Source of the DNA: Methanomassiliicoccales archaeon
Lineage (GTDB): Archaea; Thermoplasmatota; Thermoplasmata; RBG-16-68-12; SOIM01
Reading direction: 5' to 3'
DNA length: 56,601 bases
Assembly: GCA_030593885.1 (NCBI GenBank)
Contig: JAUVGH010000010.1
Coordinates: 1 to 56,601, forward strand
In this document: positions 43,557 through 52,088 of the stretch, piece after piece
Position numbering within the stretch: the stretch's first letter is position 1
How the letters are laid out: each line of letters begins with the position of its first letter
Position numbers and translations under genes: made by a program
The notes under the pieces: model-generated
Database searches by the model: none
Told to the model about the DNA's origin: nothing
What the model saw: the letters and a program-made list of their open reading frames with translations, nothing else

Positions 43557-44288
43557 CTAGAAGCTCCTCTCAACCCTCAGTATCTCTTCCCTGTTGCTGT
43601 CCGCAACGTTGATCTCGTCCAGAACAATTTCTCCATCTTCCACATTCATTATGTTGAAGGAAGGATGCGATCTTCCCTTCAACCTTTGAGATGAGGCCGT
43701 CCCTGCCGTGACAAAATGCGTGTTCTCCAGCTTCCACACCCAGGGCAGATGCTTGTGCCCCGAGAAGACGAAGTCCACATCCAGCTCCGTGATCAGCCTA
43801 AGAACGTGTCCGGCGTCCACCGCGATGTTCCTCTCCCTTCCAGTTCCTGGAATTGCGATCAGATGGTGGTGCAGAGCAAGGATCTTCATCTTGTTCTCGA
43901 CCGAGAGCTTCTTCTCTATCATTGCGTAGTTCTCTCTGCCCACGTGTCCGTCGTCCAGATCAGGGACAGTTGAATCCAGTCCCAATATCACGACCTTGTC
44001 ATCCTTGTAGCAGGGAAACCTGGTCCCGAACATCTCTTCGAATATCTTGTACCCCTCGTTCCTGGCGTCGTGGTTCCCGGGGACCATTATCAGGTTCTTG
44101 CAGTCTATCCTATCCACATACTCCTTCACCACATCCCATTCGTGGATGAAGGCCTCGGTCGTGAAGTCTCCGGTGATGACAACTATGTCCGGGTTCTCCG
44201 AATCCAGTATCTTGATCACGTTCTCCCCCCATTCCTCCACGAAGTTCATGCTTGTCAGATGCAGGTCCGAAACATGTGCGATCTTCAT
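43557..44288 (-). CDS. Calcineurin-like metallophosphoesterase
   Basis: 243 residues with all metal-binding blocks: 'KIAHVSDLHLTSMNF' (D-x-H), 'PDIVVITGDFTTEAF' (GD), 'NLIMVPGNHDARNEG' (GNHD), ALHHHLIAIPG (H) and 'VDFVFSGHKHLPWVWKLEN' (GHxH). The layout is closest to the CpdA/class III cyclic-nucleotide phosphodiesterase group, but the substrate cannot be told from sequence. Start: ATG 44288 behind AAGGAGGAAT. The small protein at 44374 is upstream on the same strand and may share its transcript. Confidence 0.9.
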   Translation of the reverse strand: MKIAHVSDLHLTSMNFVEEWGENVIKILDSENPDIVVITGDFTTEAFIHEWDVVKEYVDRIDCKNLIMVPGNHDARNEGYKIFEEMFGTRFPCYKDDKVVILGLDSTVPDLDDGHVGRENYAMIEKKLSVENKMKILALHHHLIAIPGTGRERNIAVDAGHVLRLITELDVDFVFSGHKHLPWVWKLENTHFVTAGTASSQRLKGRSHPSFNIMNVEDGEIVLDEINVADSNREEILRVERSF

Positions 44289-44373
44289 TTCTTCATTCCT
44301 CCTTCCTATTCAAATGCCAGAAGCCGCTGTTACTTACTTCAATCTTTTGCGAGAGCGTTCCCGCAGTACGCCT

Positions 44374-44892
44374 CTAAGCGTACTCCTTCCCTATACCCTT
44401 CTCAAAAAGCAACCTGTCCAGACTTCTCTTCAGCTTGAGGTTCAGTTCCCTCTGCTTACCGGAGAGCTCCGTCGGGCTGCCGAACTGCACCGGTCCCTGC
44501 AGCATCGCAGACGATTCTATGTCCGCCACCCGTCTCGGCTTGGACTTCAAGACCTTGTCCACTATCGGGACCATGTCCTCGTACCCTATTGTCCCGTCGA
44601 TGAACTTCCTTATCATGTTCTCCGGGATCGGTCTCAACCCGTACTTGGGTTCCTCTTCACGGATCACCTTCGAGGCCTCTTCCTCCCCACCGACCTTCAT
44701 TCCCAGACCTATCGGCTTGCTTCTGTAGAGCGAATCGACCTTCACCTGCCAGAGTTCCTTCCCGGTCGATATGAAGATGTCGTTATGCGTCCCTTTCGGC
44801 TCTCCGATCAGGACCGTCCAGTCAGCCGGGTCGCTGTTGTACTTGCTCGAGAGCTTTCTCATCAACTGGTCAACGGGCAGAGCCTCTTCCAT
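44374..44892 (-). CDS. Hypothetical protein, soluble
   Basis: 172 residues, alpha/beta: 'DWTVLIGEPKGTHNDIFIST' and 'ELWQVKVDSLYRSKPIGLGM' near the N terminus, then a helical middle ('PIPENMIRKFIDGTIGYEDM') and a basic helical end ('LSGKQRELNLKLKRSLDRLL'). There is no membrane helix or known motif, and I do not recognise the family. ATG 44892 follows GGTGAGAAG. A palindromic TATA (TTTTTATAAA) near 44988-44997 could serve both this gene and the divergent proline dehydrogenase gene. Confidence 0.6.
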   Translation of the reverse strand: MEEALPVDQLMRKLSSKYNSDPADWTVLIGEPKGTHNDIFISTGKELWQVKVDSLYRSKPIGLGMKVGGEEEASKVIREEEPKYGLRPIPENMIRKFIDGTIGYEDMVPIVDKVLKSKPRRVADIESSAMLQGPVQFGSPTELSGKQRELNLKLKRSLDRLLFEKGIGKEYA

Positions 44893-45054
44893 CTCTTCTC
44901 ACCGAAAGGTCGCTTACGTTCTCCCTATCTCCTCTCCCGACCAAAATAGTTTCTGTTTGGATGTAGCGTACGGTCGTCCACTGTTACATTTTTATAAATC
45001 GGGGGTCTTTCAGATTCGACCAGGGGGCAGGGCACGCTAAAGAGCACTCTTCTG

Positions 45055-45960
45055 TTGCTTTCCGAGAACCGGTTCGTCGAAAGGACGATCATGCGTTTTG
45101 AGATGTCCAAGAGAGCCGCTAGACGTTTTGTCCCGGGTGAGAGACTGGAGGACGCCATCACCACCGCGAAGGAACTGAACGAAGTGGGGATCATGGCGGG
45201 GATAGACCACCTCGGGGAGAGCGTCGAGGACGAGTCGCTCGCCAGGAAGATGGCGGATGTTTACGTTCAGATACTGGAAGAGATCGCGGCGAAAGGTATC
45301 GATTCCAACATATCGGTGAAACCCACCCAGCTGGGGCTGGGGATCAGCAACGAGCTCTGTCGGGAGAATGTGGAGAGGATCGTCAAGAAGGCCGCCGAAT
45401 ACGGCAACCACGTGAGAATGGACATGGAGGACTCATCCTTCACCCAGAAGACGCTGGACGTTTTCAAATCCATTCGGAAGACGCATCCCAACCTGGGCAC
45501 GGTCCTGCAGACCTATCTCTATCGGACCGAGAAGGACGTGGAGGACGCCATAGAGAACGGTTACGGCCTCAGGATATGTAAGGGGGCGTACAAAGAGCCG
45601 AGCGACATTGCCTTTTCCAAGAAGGCCCAGGTGGACCAGAACTTCATCAAACTGTTGGAGAAGCTGCTGGGAGAGCGCGCGAGGAAGAACGGTGTATACG
45701 TCGGCGTTGCGACGCATGATGACAAGATCATCGACTGGACCAAGGACTTCGTGAGGGAGAATGGAGTGGGCAAGGAGGAGTTCGAGTTCCAGATGCTTTA
45801 CGGGATCAGGACCAACCTGCAGAAGGAGCTCGTCAAAGAGGGCTATCAGATGAGGGCATACATTCCATTTGGGACGCACTGGTACCCTTATTACATGAGG
45901 AGGCTGGCGGAAAGGCCTGCGAACCTCTTTTTCTTTGCGAAGACTTTCTTGGGGGAGTAG
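45055..45960 (+). CDS. Proline dehydrogenase (FAD-dependent)
   Basis: 301 residues of the PRODH (beta-alpha)8 fold: 'RRFVPGERLEDAITTAKELN', 'IDHLGESVEDESLARKMADV', 'NISVKPTQLGLGISNELC', 'VRMDMEDSSFTQKTLDVFKS', 'GYGLRICKGAYKEPSDIAFS', GVATHDDKII, 'FEFQMLYGIRTNLQKELVKE' and 'RAYIPFGTHWYPYYMRRLAE' with the substrate arginines. It oxidises proline to pyrroline-5-carboxylate. TTG 45055 keeps the family's 'LSENRFVERT' helix; ATG 45091 would cut it, and no better start lies upstream. No P5C dehydrogenase gene is in the window. Confidence 0.92.
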   Translation: MLSENRFVERTIMRFEMSKRAARRFVPGERLEDAITTAKELNEVGIMAGIDHLGESVEDESLARKMADVYVQILEEIAAKGIDSNISVKPTQLGLGISNELCRENVERIVKKAAEYGNHVRMDMEDSSFTQKTLDVFKSIRKTHPNLGTVLQTYLYRTEKDVEDAIENGYGLRICKGAYKEPSDIAFSKKAQVDQNFIKLLEKLLGERARKNGVYVGVATHDDKIIDWTKDFVRENGVGKEEFEFQMLYGIRTNLQKELVKEGYQMRAYIPFGTHWYPYYMRRLAERPANLFFFAKTFLGE

Positions 45961-46049
45961 ACGCTTTCATTTTTCCTTACCCAGTACTTCTGGGAATCTC
46001 AGGTCCAGTACACTGAGATGACTACTGATTTCAAGACTGAACAATAACA

Positions 46050-46057
46050 ATTATAAA
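46050..46057 (+). promoter_or_regulatory. TATA box of the 1627-residue surface gene
   Basis: ATTATAAA is centred about 40 bases before the ATG at 46093, giving a leader of about 13 bases. Confidence 0.5.
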
Positions 46058-46092
46058 CTGATAGCCTGCTTAAGAAGTGGGGTGTCTTAGCT

Positions 46093-49000
46093 ATGAACAC
46101 TAAGCGTTTGAGTTGCGTCGTGTCAGTTCTACTTCTGTCGAGTGCCTTCTTTTCTGTCCTTGCTACGGTCCCAGTGAGTGTGAATGCCACCAGCAATCCC
46201 GGCGATGAGAAGGTAATTGAGGCCACTGATGATGGAGTATACTTCACTGTTGGCCAGACCTCATTAACATCTCAGATTCCTGGTGTCGATTCATCTTTGA
46301 AGGAGAATCAGAGATCGATCAGGGGCGACCTCAAGATGAATGCAGTGCCCGTCAACGGACTGAAAAGTGCCCGATTCCCAGACCTTTCTGGCAAGATCGG
46401 TGAAGATGACCCGTCTCCAGCGGGTACAATAGATCCAGAGCCAATGGACGCACCTTTCCTTCCGAACGACGTTCTCGTTTACAATGATATTGTGAACAGC
46501 GAGAAGAACGTCAGCCTGGCCAAGACTTCAAATGGGACCCTGTACGCTGCGTACGATCATGACATTGGAACCGGTCTCAGGGACGTATACGTTTCCAAGT
46601 CGACCGATGGGGGCTCGACATGGGCAAAGAGGGACATTGCCGTGGATGCTGCCGAGGACGAATCTTGTCCTTCCATCGCGGGAGATTACAGCCCGAATTT
46701 CGGTTCAGACATTCTTTATGCTTGGTACAGCAATCCAACTTTTGAATTCGCCTGGTCCCTGGACGGTGATACGTGGTCGATAGAGGATTTCGGGGGCGGG
46801 GAAACCTGGTGGGAGGATGTGAGATGCCCATACGTGGACGTCCGCGGCGATTTCGTGGTCATTGTTTCAGAGGATTTAAGCCCAATCGACGGCAGAGACA
46901 ACTGGCGCATTCTGTACACGTTGGATGGGATGTCATGGACGATGTATTATTGGAATATGTGGCCCGGTGCATGGGTGTATCAACCCAGGGTGTCAATAAT
47001 GGATGACGATGAGATCTTCGTCGTTATGGACGTTTATGACAAATCTGACCCCGATCCCGGCAATTGGTTCCACGACACCGTGATGGCTCATGGCACATTG
47101 ACCAATGATTTTCTGTCTGATAGTTGGGACTCATTCTTGTTTATCACTGGAATCGAGAATCTGGCCCTCACAAGTCCTACCGTTGAAGCCTTCGGCCAGC
47201 GAGTTACCCTGGCCCAGGAAGTCTACAATCCTGGCATAGCCCCCTTGTCCACAAGCCTAATTTACTGCCTGTGGACACCTGATTTCGGCAAGGTTGGAGG
47301 AGCAAATTGGTACCCATGCGAAGACGGTATTGGTTACATTGCCTACGACCTCACGGAGACGAAGAATCAGAAATACCCCTCCTTCTACCAGGAAGACGGC
47401 GAACTTCATTTCTCATGGTTGAATGGAACGGATATCAACTACAGGTTCTCACCCGACGGCGGCTTCGAGTGGCTTACGGGGCCAATGAAGGTAAATGACC
47501 CAGGCTCCAGTACTGTAATGGATGCTTGGCACTCTCCGGACGTGATCTCCGACAAAGGCAGACCGTATATTGCCTGGCACGATACAAGGGGCTCGGATGA
47601 TATCTACTTCCAGACCTTCGAGACCAACCGATGGTATGGGATTCGCACAGACCAGTCCCAACCGGGGTTGCAGGTCCGTGAGGTAGGCGATTCATGGCAT
47701 AGCTCTTCCGCCTACTACTTGTGGGGCGACGGCTCAAGCCATGATGTTGAGGCTCAAAGCAGCTATGAGATTCCTGCGGACACTCGATATTCTTTCAGTC
47801 ACTGGGATGATGGCCAGTTAGTGAATCCCGCCACCGTCACCGTGTCTGATTCAAGTTTCAATATTACTGCACAATATGATCTGGAGTTCTGGTTGGAGAT
47901 GATGGGAGGCACCACTAATCCCCCGACTGGTTGGCGGCAGGCATATACTTGGATCAACCTTTCGGCCTCTCCTCCCGCAGCCCCACCTGGCGGGCAATAC
48001 ATATTCATGGGATGGTCAGGGGACTTCACTGGCATGGATAACCCATGCGTTGACTGCGTCTATATGGATGGTCCAAAGACGATTATTGTATATTGGATGC
48101 TTCAATGGAGCGTAACCATAGACACCATTCCGACCGGGCTTACGATTCAGGTGAACGGAAACAACTATGGCGCTCCGCACACAACCTGGTTCAACGACTC
48201 GGAGATGTATACCATAAATACACCCAGTCCGCAGGGAGGACCTACGAGCAGGTATGTTTGGAGCGATTGGTCCGATTCTGGCCCACAATCTCATAACGTC
48301 TTCGTAATCGCACCCTGGGCCAGCTTCACTGCATCCTTCTTGGCAGATTACCAGATGACAATAGACACAAATCCGACCGGTCTGAAGGTCAAGGTCAACG
48401 GTACCGACTACACGGCCCCGTACACATTCTGGTGTCCTGAAAACACCAGCCTCTTGCTGGAGGCGACCTCACTTCAATATCCAGGCACTCTGGGTGAACG
48501 GTATGCTTGGAGCAACTGGAGCGATGGCGGGAGCCAGATTCATCAACTCAACTGTACCGGCCCAGAGACTATCGTAGCTAATTACATCTTGCAGCGTTCC
48601 GTGAACATAACGACCGGCCCTTCTGGTTTCAACGTAATCGTGGACGGGCAGACGTACGCGACACCTCTGCAGATCTGGTTCAATGATTCTTCAATGCATG
48701 TTATTGAAGCGCTAGGCAGTATTCCTATAGGGGCCAATAATAGGTATAACTTCACTGTTTGGTCCAATTTCTGTCCCAGGGTTTGTTTTTATTGGGCGAA
48801 TGTGAGCGATGATTCTCTCGCTGCCAACTATGGTTTCCAGCACAAAATCACATTCCAGTCCAACTCCCCCGGTACCACGATCGAATTGGACGGATCCCCC
48901 CTAATGCTGCCCTATGTCTTCTGGTGTGATGATGGCTCGTCGCACATCGTGAACGCGCCAGATCCGCAGACGTTCGTTGATACACGGTATATCTTCAACA

Positions 49001-50976
49001 GTTGGAGCGACATGGGAGCGAAGATGCACAACATCAACTGCCTTGCACCATCGATCATCCAGGTCGACTTCGACAAGGAGTACAGGGTCTACATCTACAC
49101 CACTCTGGACGGCGTCGGATCGAACCTCGATGTAATAGTTGGTGTGACAACGTATCCAACCCCGGCGGGGGTTTGGTGGCCCGCGGATACCATGATGGCC
49201 TTGGACACCAACGAGTTCCAGCCTGGTCAGAACCCACCCAGCGGAATGAGGTATAAGTTTGGCGATTGGGACGATTCCATGCTAAGGAGCAGAATGATCA
49301 ACGTCAACACACCCGGATTGGCCTATGTTGCCAACTTCGGGACGCAGTACAAGCTGACATTCGTCGACCCGCACGGCACTCCGATGACCACACCGACTGG
49401 CGACCCTGTCACGGACGGTCTCTACTTCGACATGGGTACTTCAGTGACCATCGCAACGGACGATACGGTGCCTGACACTGCGGACCATAGATGGCGGTTC
49501 GATGGATGGTCAAGCGGAGATCTGGGCGGCTACACGGGCCCACAGATCGATCCGGACATTACAATGAGCGGACCGATAACTCAGACAGTAGTGTGGATTG
49601 ACCAATACATGCTGAGCTTCGTCTCTGCCTATGGGATGCCCATCGCCACCGGCTGGCACGAACAACAGGGCCCCACCGAGTATTGGTATGACATGGGCGA
49701 TGTCGCATTCTTCTTTGTGGAGACTGAGGTTTTCCTAACACCAGGTCAGGATTCGAAGGCCGTGTTTGATAGTTGGGTCGGAGGCACGAATGGAACGACT
49801 ATGAACTCACCTGTCATAGTCACTGCATCTTGGCATCTGGAGCACTTGGTCACGCTTGTTAGCAGCCACGGGACAACTCCACCTTCCACATGGGTTGTGG
49901 AAGGAGAATCTTACGCCCTCACAATCGAGGAGTTCTTGATCTTCGGAGAGTCCAGACATTACTTCTCAAGCTGGACAACTGCCGACACCGGGAACGGAGG
50001 TTATCAAGGAACCAACAGGCAAGTAACACTTACGGTAACTGGACCAATCACCGAGACAGCAGTTTGGGAGACCCAATACCTACTGACAATCGTGACGGCC
50101 CATGGAACGCCCTCAGCAAGCGGCGAGGCAGGGCAGCAAAGCTCCAGCGAGTTCTGGTTCGCGGAAGCCACATCTGCAATTTTCTGGGTGGATGATGAGG
50201 TTTTGATATCGTCTGGTAATGACGAGAAGGTCGTGTTCGACGCTTGGACAGGAGGGATGAATGGTACGACCATGACGGCTCCGCTTACCGTAACTGCCAC
50301 CTGGCATACCGAGTACCTCGTCACCGTTGACAATGGCGGACATGGGACCGAGCCCGCTCCCGAATGGGTGATCGGTGGTGGAACCTACGACCTAGCTATC
50401 GAGAATCTTGTTGAGGACACAGATACGAGATACCGCTTTAGCGGCTGGACGAGCTTGAATGGATACGAAGGACCCGATAATGAGGCCACCTTGACCGTGA
50501 CTTCCCCTATCGCCGAAACCGCGACTTGGATCACAGAATACTCACTTACCATAGTCTCGGTGCACGGAGCCGACAGTATTGGAACCCCACTCGGCGCGGG
50601 ATGGTACGAGGACGGGTCTACAGCGGAAGTCGTTGTCAGTCAATCGGTGACAATACTCGACACCATCTACACCTTTGAGAACTGGGTGGGGACGGTCGCT
50701 GAGCCAAACTCTGCCAGTACTTCACTTGTCATGAATGAGCCCAAACTCATCTACGTGGAATGGTCCTCTCAACCCGTATCCGATGAGCCCGACTCCCAGC
50801 CCCTTGACCTGATCTTGATCCTTTCGATCGTTGTCATTGTGATTGTCATTGCAATCGCTGCAATGTTTCTCATGAAGCGGAGGAAACCGGTCGAAGATGA
50901 GGCTCCGGAAACGGATGCTGAAGAGGACTCTGTTGAGGAATACGATATTGGAGAGTCGGGTGGAGAAGAAGAGTAG
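46093..50976 (+). CDS. Giant membrane-anchored surface protein with two sets of beta repeats
   Basis: 1627 residues. Signal peptide at 1-34 (ending SVNATS). Residues about 120-510 look like a sialidase-type propeller ('VYVSKSTDGGSTWAKRDIAV'). Residues about 560-1040 hold six or so repeats of about 80 residues with 'IDTNPTGLKVKVNGTDYTAP' and 'RYAWSNWSDGGSQIHQLNC', of PEGA/InlB-B type. Residues about 1070-1550 are a second repeat set ('LTIVTAHGTPSASGEAGQQS', 'FDAWTGGMNGTTMTAPLTVT'). A membrane helix at about 1568-1592 is followed by an acidic tail (EDEAPETDAEEDSVEEYD). Many N-x-S/T sites suggest glycosylation. Role inferred as a cell-surface or S-layer-type structure. Confidence 0.82.
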   Translation: MNTKRLSCVVSVLLLSSAFFSVLATVPVSVNATSNPGDEKVIEATDDGVYFTVGQTSLTSQIPGVDSSLKENQRSIRGDLKMNAVPVNGLKSARFPDLSGKIGEDDPSPAGTIDPEPMDAPFLPNDVLVYNDIVNSEKNVSLAKTSNGTLYAAYDHDIGTGLRDVYVSKSTDGGSTWAKRDIAVDAAEDESCPSIAGDYSPNFGSDILYAWYSNPTFEFAWSLDGDTWSIEDFGGGETWWEDVRCPYVDVRGDFVVIVSEDLSPIDGRDNWRILYTLDGMSWTMYYWNMWPGAWVYQPRVSIMDDDEIFVVMDVYDKSDPDPGNWFHDTVMAHGTLTNDFLSDSWDSFLFITGIENLALTSPTVEAFGQRVTLAQEVYNPGIAPLSTSLIYCLWTPDFGKVGGANWYPCEDGIGYIAYDLTETKNQKYPSFYQEDGELHFSWLNGTDINYRFSPDGGFEWLTGPMKVNDPGSSTVMDAWHSPDVISDKGRPYIAWHDTRGSDDIYFQTFETNRWYGIRTDQSQPGLQVREVGDSWHSSSAYYLWGDGSSHDVEAQSSYEIPADTRYSFSHWDDGQLVNPATVTVSDSSFNITAQYDLEFWLEMMGGTTNPPTGWRQAYTWINLSASPPAAPPGGQYIFMGWSGDFTGMDNPCVDCVYMDGPKTIIVYWMLQWSVTIDTIPTGLTIQVNGNNYGAPHTTWFNDSEMYTINTPSPQGGPTSRYVWSDWSDSGPQSHNVFVIAPWASFTASFLADYQMTIDTNPTGLKVKVNGTDYTAPYTFWCPENTSLLLEATSLQYPGTLGERYAWSNWSDGGSQIHQLNCTGPETIVANYILQRSVNITTGPSGFNVIVDGQTYATPLQIWFNDSSMHVIEALGSIPIGANNRYNFTVWSNFCPRVCFYWANVSDDSLAANYGFQHKITFQSNSPGTTIELDGSPLMLPYVFWCDDGSSHIVNAPDPQTFVDTRYIFNSWSDMGAKMHNINCLAPSIIQVDFDKEYRVYIYTTLDGVGSNLDVIVGVTTYPTPAGVWWPADTMMALDTNEFQPGQNPPSGMRYKFGDWDDSMLRSRMINVNTPGLAYVANFGTQYKLTFVDPHGTPMTTPTGDPVTDGLYFDMGTSVTIATDDTVPDTADHRWRFDGWSSGDLGGYTGPQIDPDITMSGPITQTVVWIDQYMLSFVSAYGMPIATGWHEQQGPTEYWYDMGDVAFFFVETEVFLTPGQDSKAVFDSWVGGTNGTTMNSPVIVTASWHLEHLVTLVSSHGTTPPSTWVVEGESYALTIEEFLIFGESRHYFSSWTTADTGNGGYQGTNRQVTLTVTGPITETAVWETQYLLTIVTAHGTPSASGEAGQQSSSEFWFAEATSAIFWVDDEVLISSGNDEKVVFDAWTGGMNGTTMTAPLTVTATWHTEYLVTVDNGGHGTEPAPEWVIGGGTYDLAIENLVEDTDTRYRFSGWTSLNGYEGPDNEATLTVTSPIAETATWITEYSLTIVSVHGADSIGTPLGAGWYEDGSTAEVVVSQSVTILDTIYTFENWVGTVAEPNSASTSLVMNEPKLIYVEWSSQPVSDEPDSQPLDLILILSIVVIVIVIAIAAMFLMKRRKPVEDEAPETDAEEDSVEEYDIGESGGEEE

Positions 50977-51134
50977 CTCCACAGAGATTCAGGAGTCGAA
51001 TACAAAGGTGGACTTGGGCCCCAAGAAGAGGTCGGCTGAGAGTCCGTGTGGTCTATGAAGACAACGACAGGACGCTCGACACCACCGCCATGCCTGTGCC
51101 TGAGGCTGTCGGTGGGTTCTAGCTAGGTATCGGG

Positions 51135-51728
51135 TCACGTCTCTGGCGTCCAAAAACCAGCGTAAGTGGAATCATATCCGGTCGGAAGGTAGATGATAAT
51201 GACCTCATAGTACGAGTCGGGCGTCAGATCGGTCATCGATATCTCATCGCCAGGGTCCAGTTCGAAGTTATTGTTCATATCCCTGTAGGAAAGACTTCCG
51301 ACGTCCTGTCCTCTCACCAAGATGAGGTCACAGTCGTGGTCGTTTGTGAACTGATACGTGCCCTCGGATGTTCCGTCCCTTCTCACGATCACCTCGAACT
51401 CGGTCGCAGCTGGATCACGGCTGAAATTGGTCAGTTGGACCTTCGCCTTCGTGGGGCCTTCGACCTCCACAGATGAATCAAAGGCCATTGGAACCTCGTA
51501 GTCATCGAAGTACACATCATCTCCCATATTGAACATGAAATAGGACATGAACATCGGCAAGACAGCGACGGCAATCGCCAGCATAACGACCACGGCCACA
51601 ATGGCGGCGGTCTTATCTTTCTTGGGCGGCGGAAAAGGACTGAAGTAAGGCGGTGGGTACGGGTACTGAGGATACTGCTGATGATAGATGGGTTGCTGCT
51701 CAGGGGGTCTAACACCATTTGTCGACAT
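51135..51728 (-). CDS. Pro/Tyr-rich membrane protein with a single extracellular domain
   Basis: About 197 residues from ATG 51728 (MSTNGVRPPEQQ), preceded by GAGGGAA; a start at 51737 would add three residues. The N-terminal 40 residues are Pro/Gln/Tyr-rich (YPQYPYPPPYFSPFPPPKK) and cytoplasmic. A membrane helix at about 43-66 follows, then a beta-rich outer domain ('KVQLTNFSRDPAATEFEVIV', 'RDMNNNFELDPGDEISMTDL'). The topology resembles proteins that start with a type IV pilin-like helix, but no prepilin cleavage site is seen. A TATA-like GAGTTAAATACTCC lies near 51759-51772. Confidence 0.6.
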   Translation of the reverse strand: MSTNGVRPPEQQPIYHQQYPQYPYPPPYFSPFPPPKKDKTAAIVAVVVMLAIAVAVLPMFMSYFMFNMGDDVYFDDYEVPMAFDSSVEVEGPTKAKVQLTNFSRDPAATEFEVIVRRDGTSEGTYQFTNDHDCDLILVRGQDVGSLSYRDMNNNFELDPGDEISMTDLTPDSYYEVIIIYLPTGYDSTYAGFWTPET

Positions 51729-51834
51729 TTCCCTCACACTAGAATATTCAACGATATTGGAGTATTTAACTCTAGCGGGGAGAAGTAAAGCCAGTATGCG
51801 AAACCTCGACCTTGACGAATCACCACAGGAGAAT

Positions 51835-51959
51835 GAGGGGGCCTAGATCACCGCCATAAGCCCCCTTAGGTCGCGGATCTTGTCTGATCGGATAGGAAAT
51901 GTCTGGAATTCCTCGGGACAAGGGGCTCTGTGGAAGGGCCCTATTCTTCTCTTTTTCTT
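51835..51959 (+). repeat. Structured repeat, copy A
   Basis: About 125 bases. Stem 1 pairs 51835-51842 with 51860-51867 (GAGGGGGC/GCCCCCTT). Stem 2 pairs GATC 51876-51879 with GATC 51886-51889. The core at about 51887-51914 is identical in copies A and B and nearly so in C. A last hairpin (51921-51928 with 51936-51942) is followed by a T-rich run. It may be a small RNA or a mobile/cassette boundary element. Confidence 0.7.
51921..51959 (+). terminator. Terminal hairpin with T-rich tail of repeat copy A
   Basis: AGGG(G)CTC pairs with GGGCCCT across a short loop, followed by ATTCTTCTCTTTTTCTT. The same layout ends copies B and C, so plus-strand transcription of the element probably stops here. 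Confidence 0.5.
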
Positions 51960-52019
51960 GCACTATCCGTTGCGCTCCAACAACGACTCTTAGTGGTTCG
52001 AGAGGAATCTTCATATCAT

Positions 52020-52043
52020 GCCTAACCATTCGAATGATTAGGC
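52020..52043. promoter_or_regulatory. 24-bp near-perfect palindrome, possible operator
   Basis: GCCTAACCATTC and GAATGATTAGGC pair at 11 of 12 positions (one C/A mismatch) with no loop. It sits 45 bases before the 342-residue protein gene. A perfectly centred palindrome suits a dimeric regulator better than an RNA hairpin. Confidence 0.4.
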
Positions 52044-52088
52044 AAGAACTGGTAGGGTGCAATCAAGGAGAGTATTCAACTGTCAGGT

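Larger units (their letters stand above)
51729..52088. other. Intergenic region holding repeat copy A and a 24-bp palindrome
   Basis: About 360 bases. From left to right: the promoter of the minus-strand gene, copy A of the structured repeat (51835-51959) and a near-perfect palindrome (52020-52043) ahead of the plus-strand gene. No reliable gene is seen in it. Confidence 0.5.

Noticed and set aside
51842-51860. Loop of repeat stem 1 (GATCACCGCC) as a piece of 16S rRNA 3' end
   Set aside because: It differs from the usual GATCACCTCC, the match is only a few bases long, and copies B and C read GGTCACCGCC. No other rRNA sequence surrounds it.
52020-52043. Palindrome as an integron attC site (it starts with GCCTAAC)
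   Set aside because: The right end is ATTAGGC rather than GTTAGGC. The arms are only 12 bases with no central spacer or extrahelical bases, and no integrase gene is in the window.
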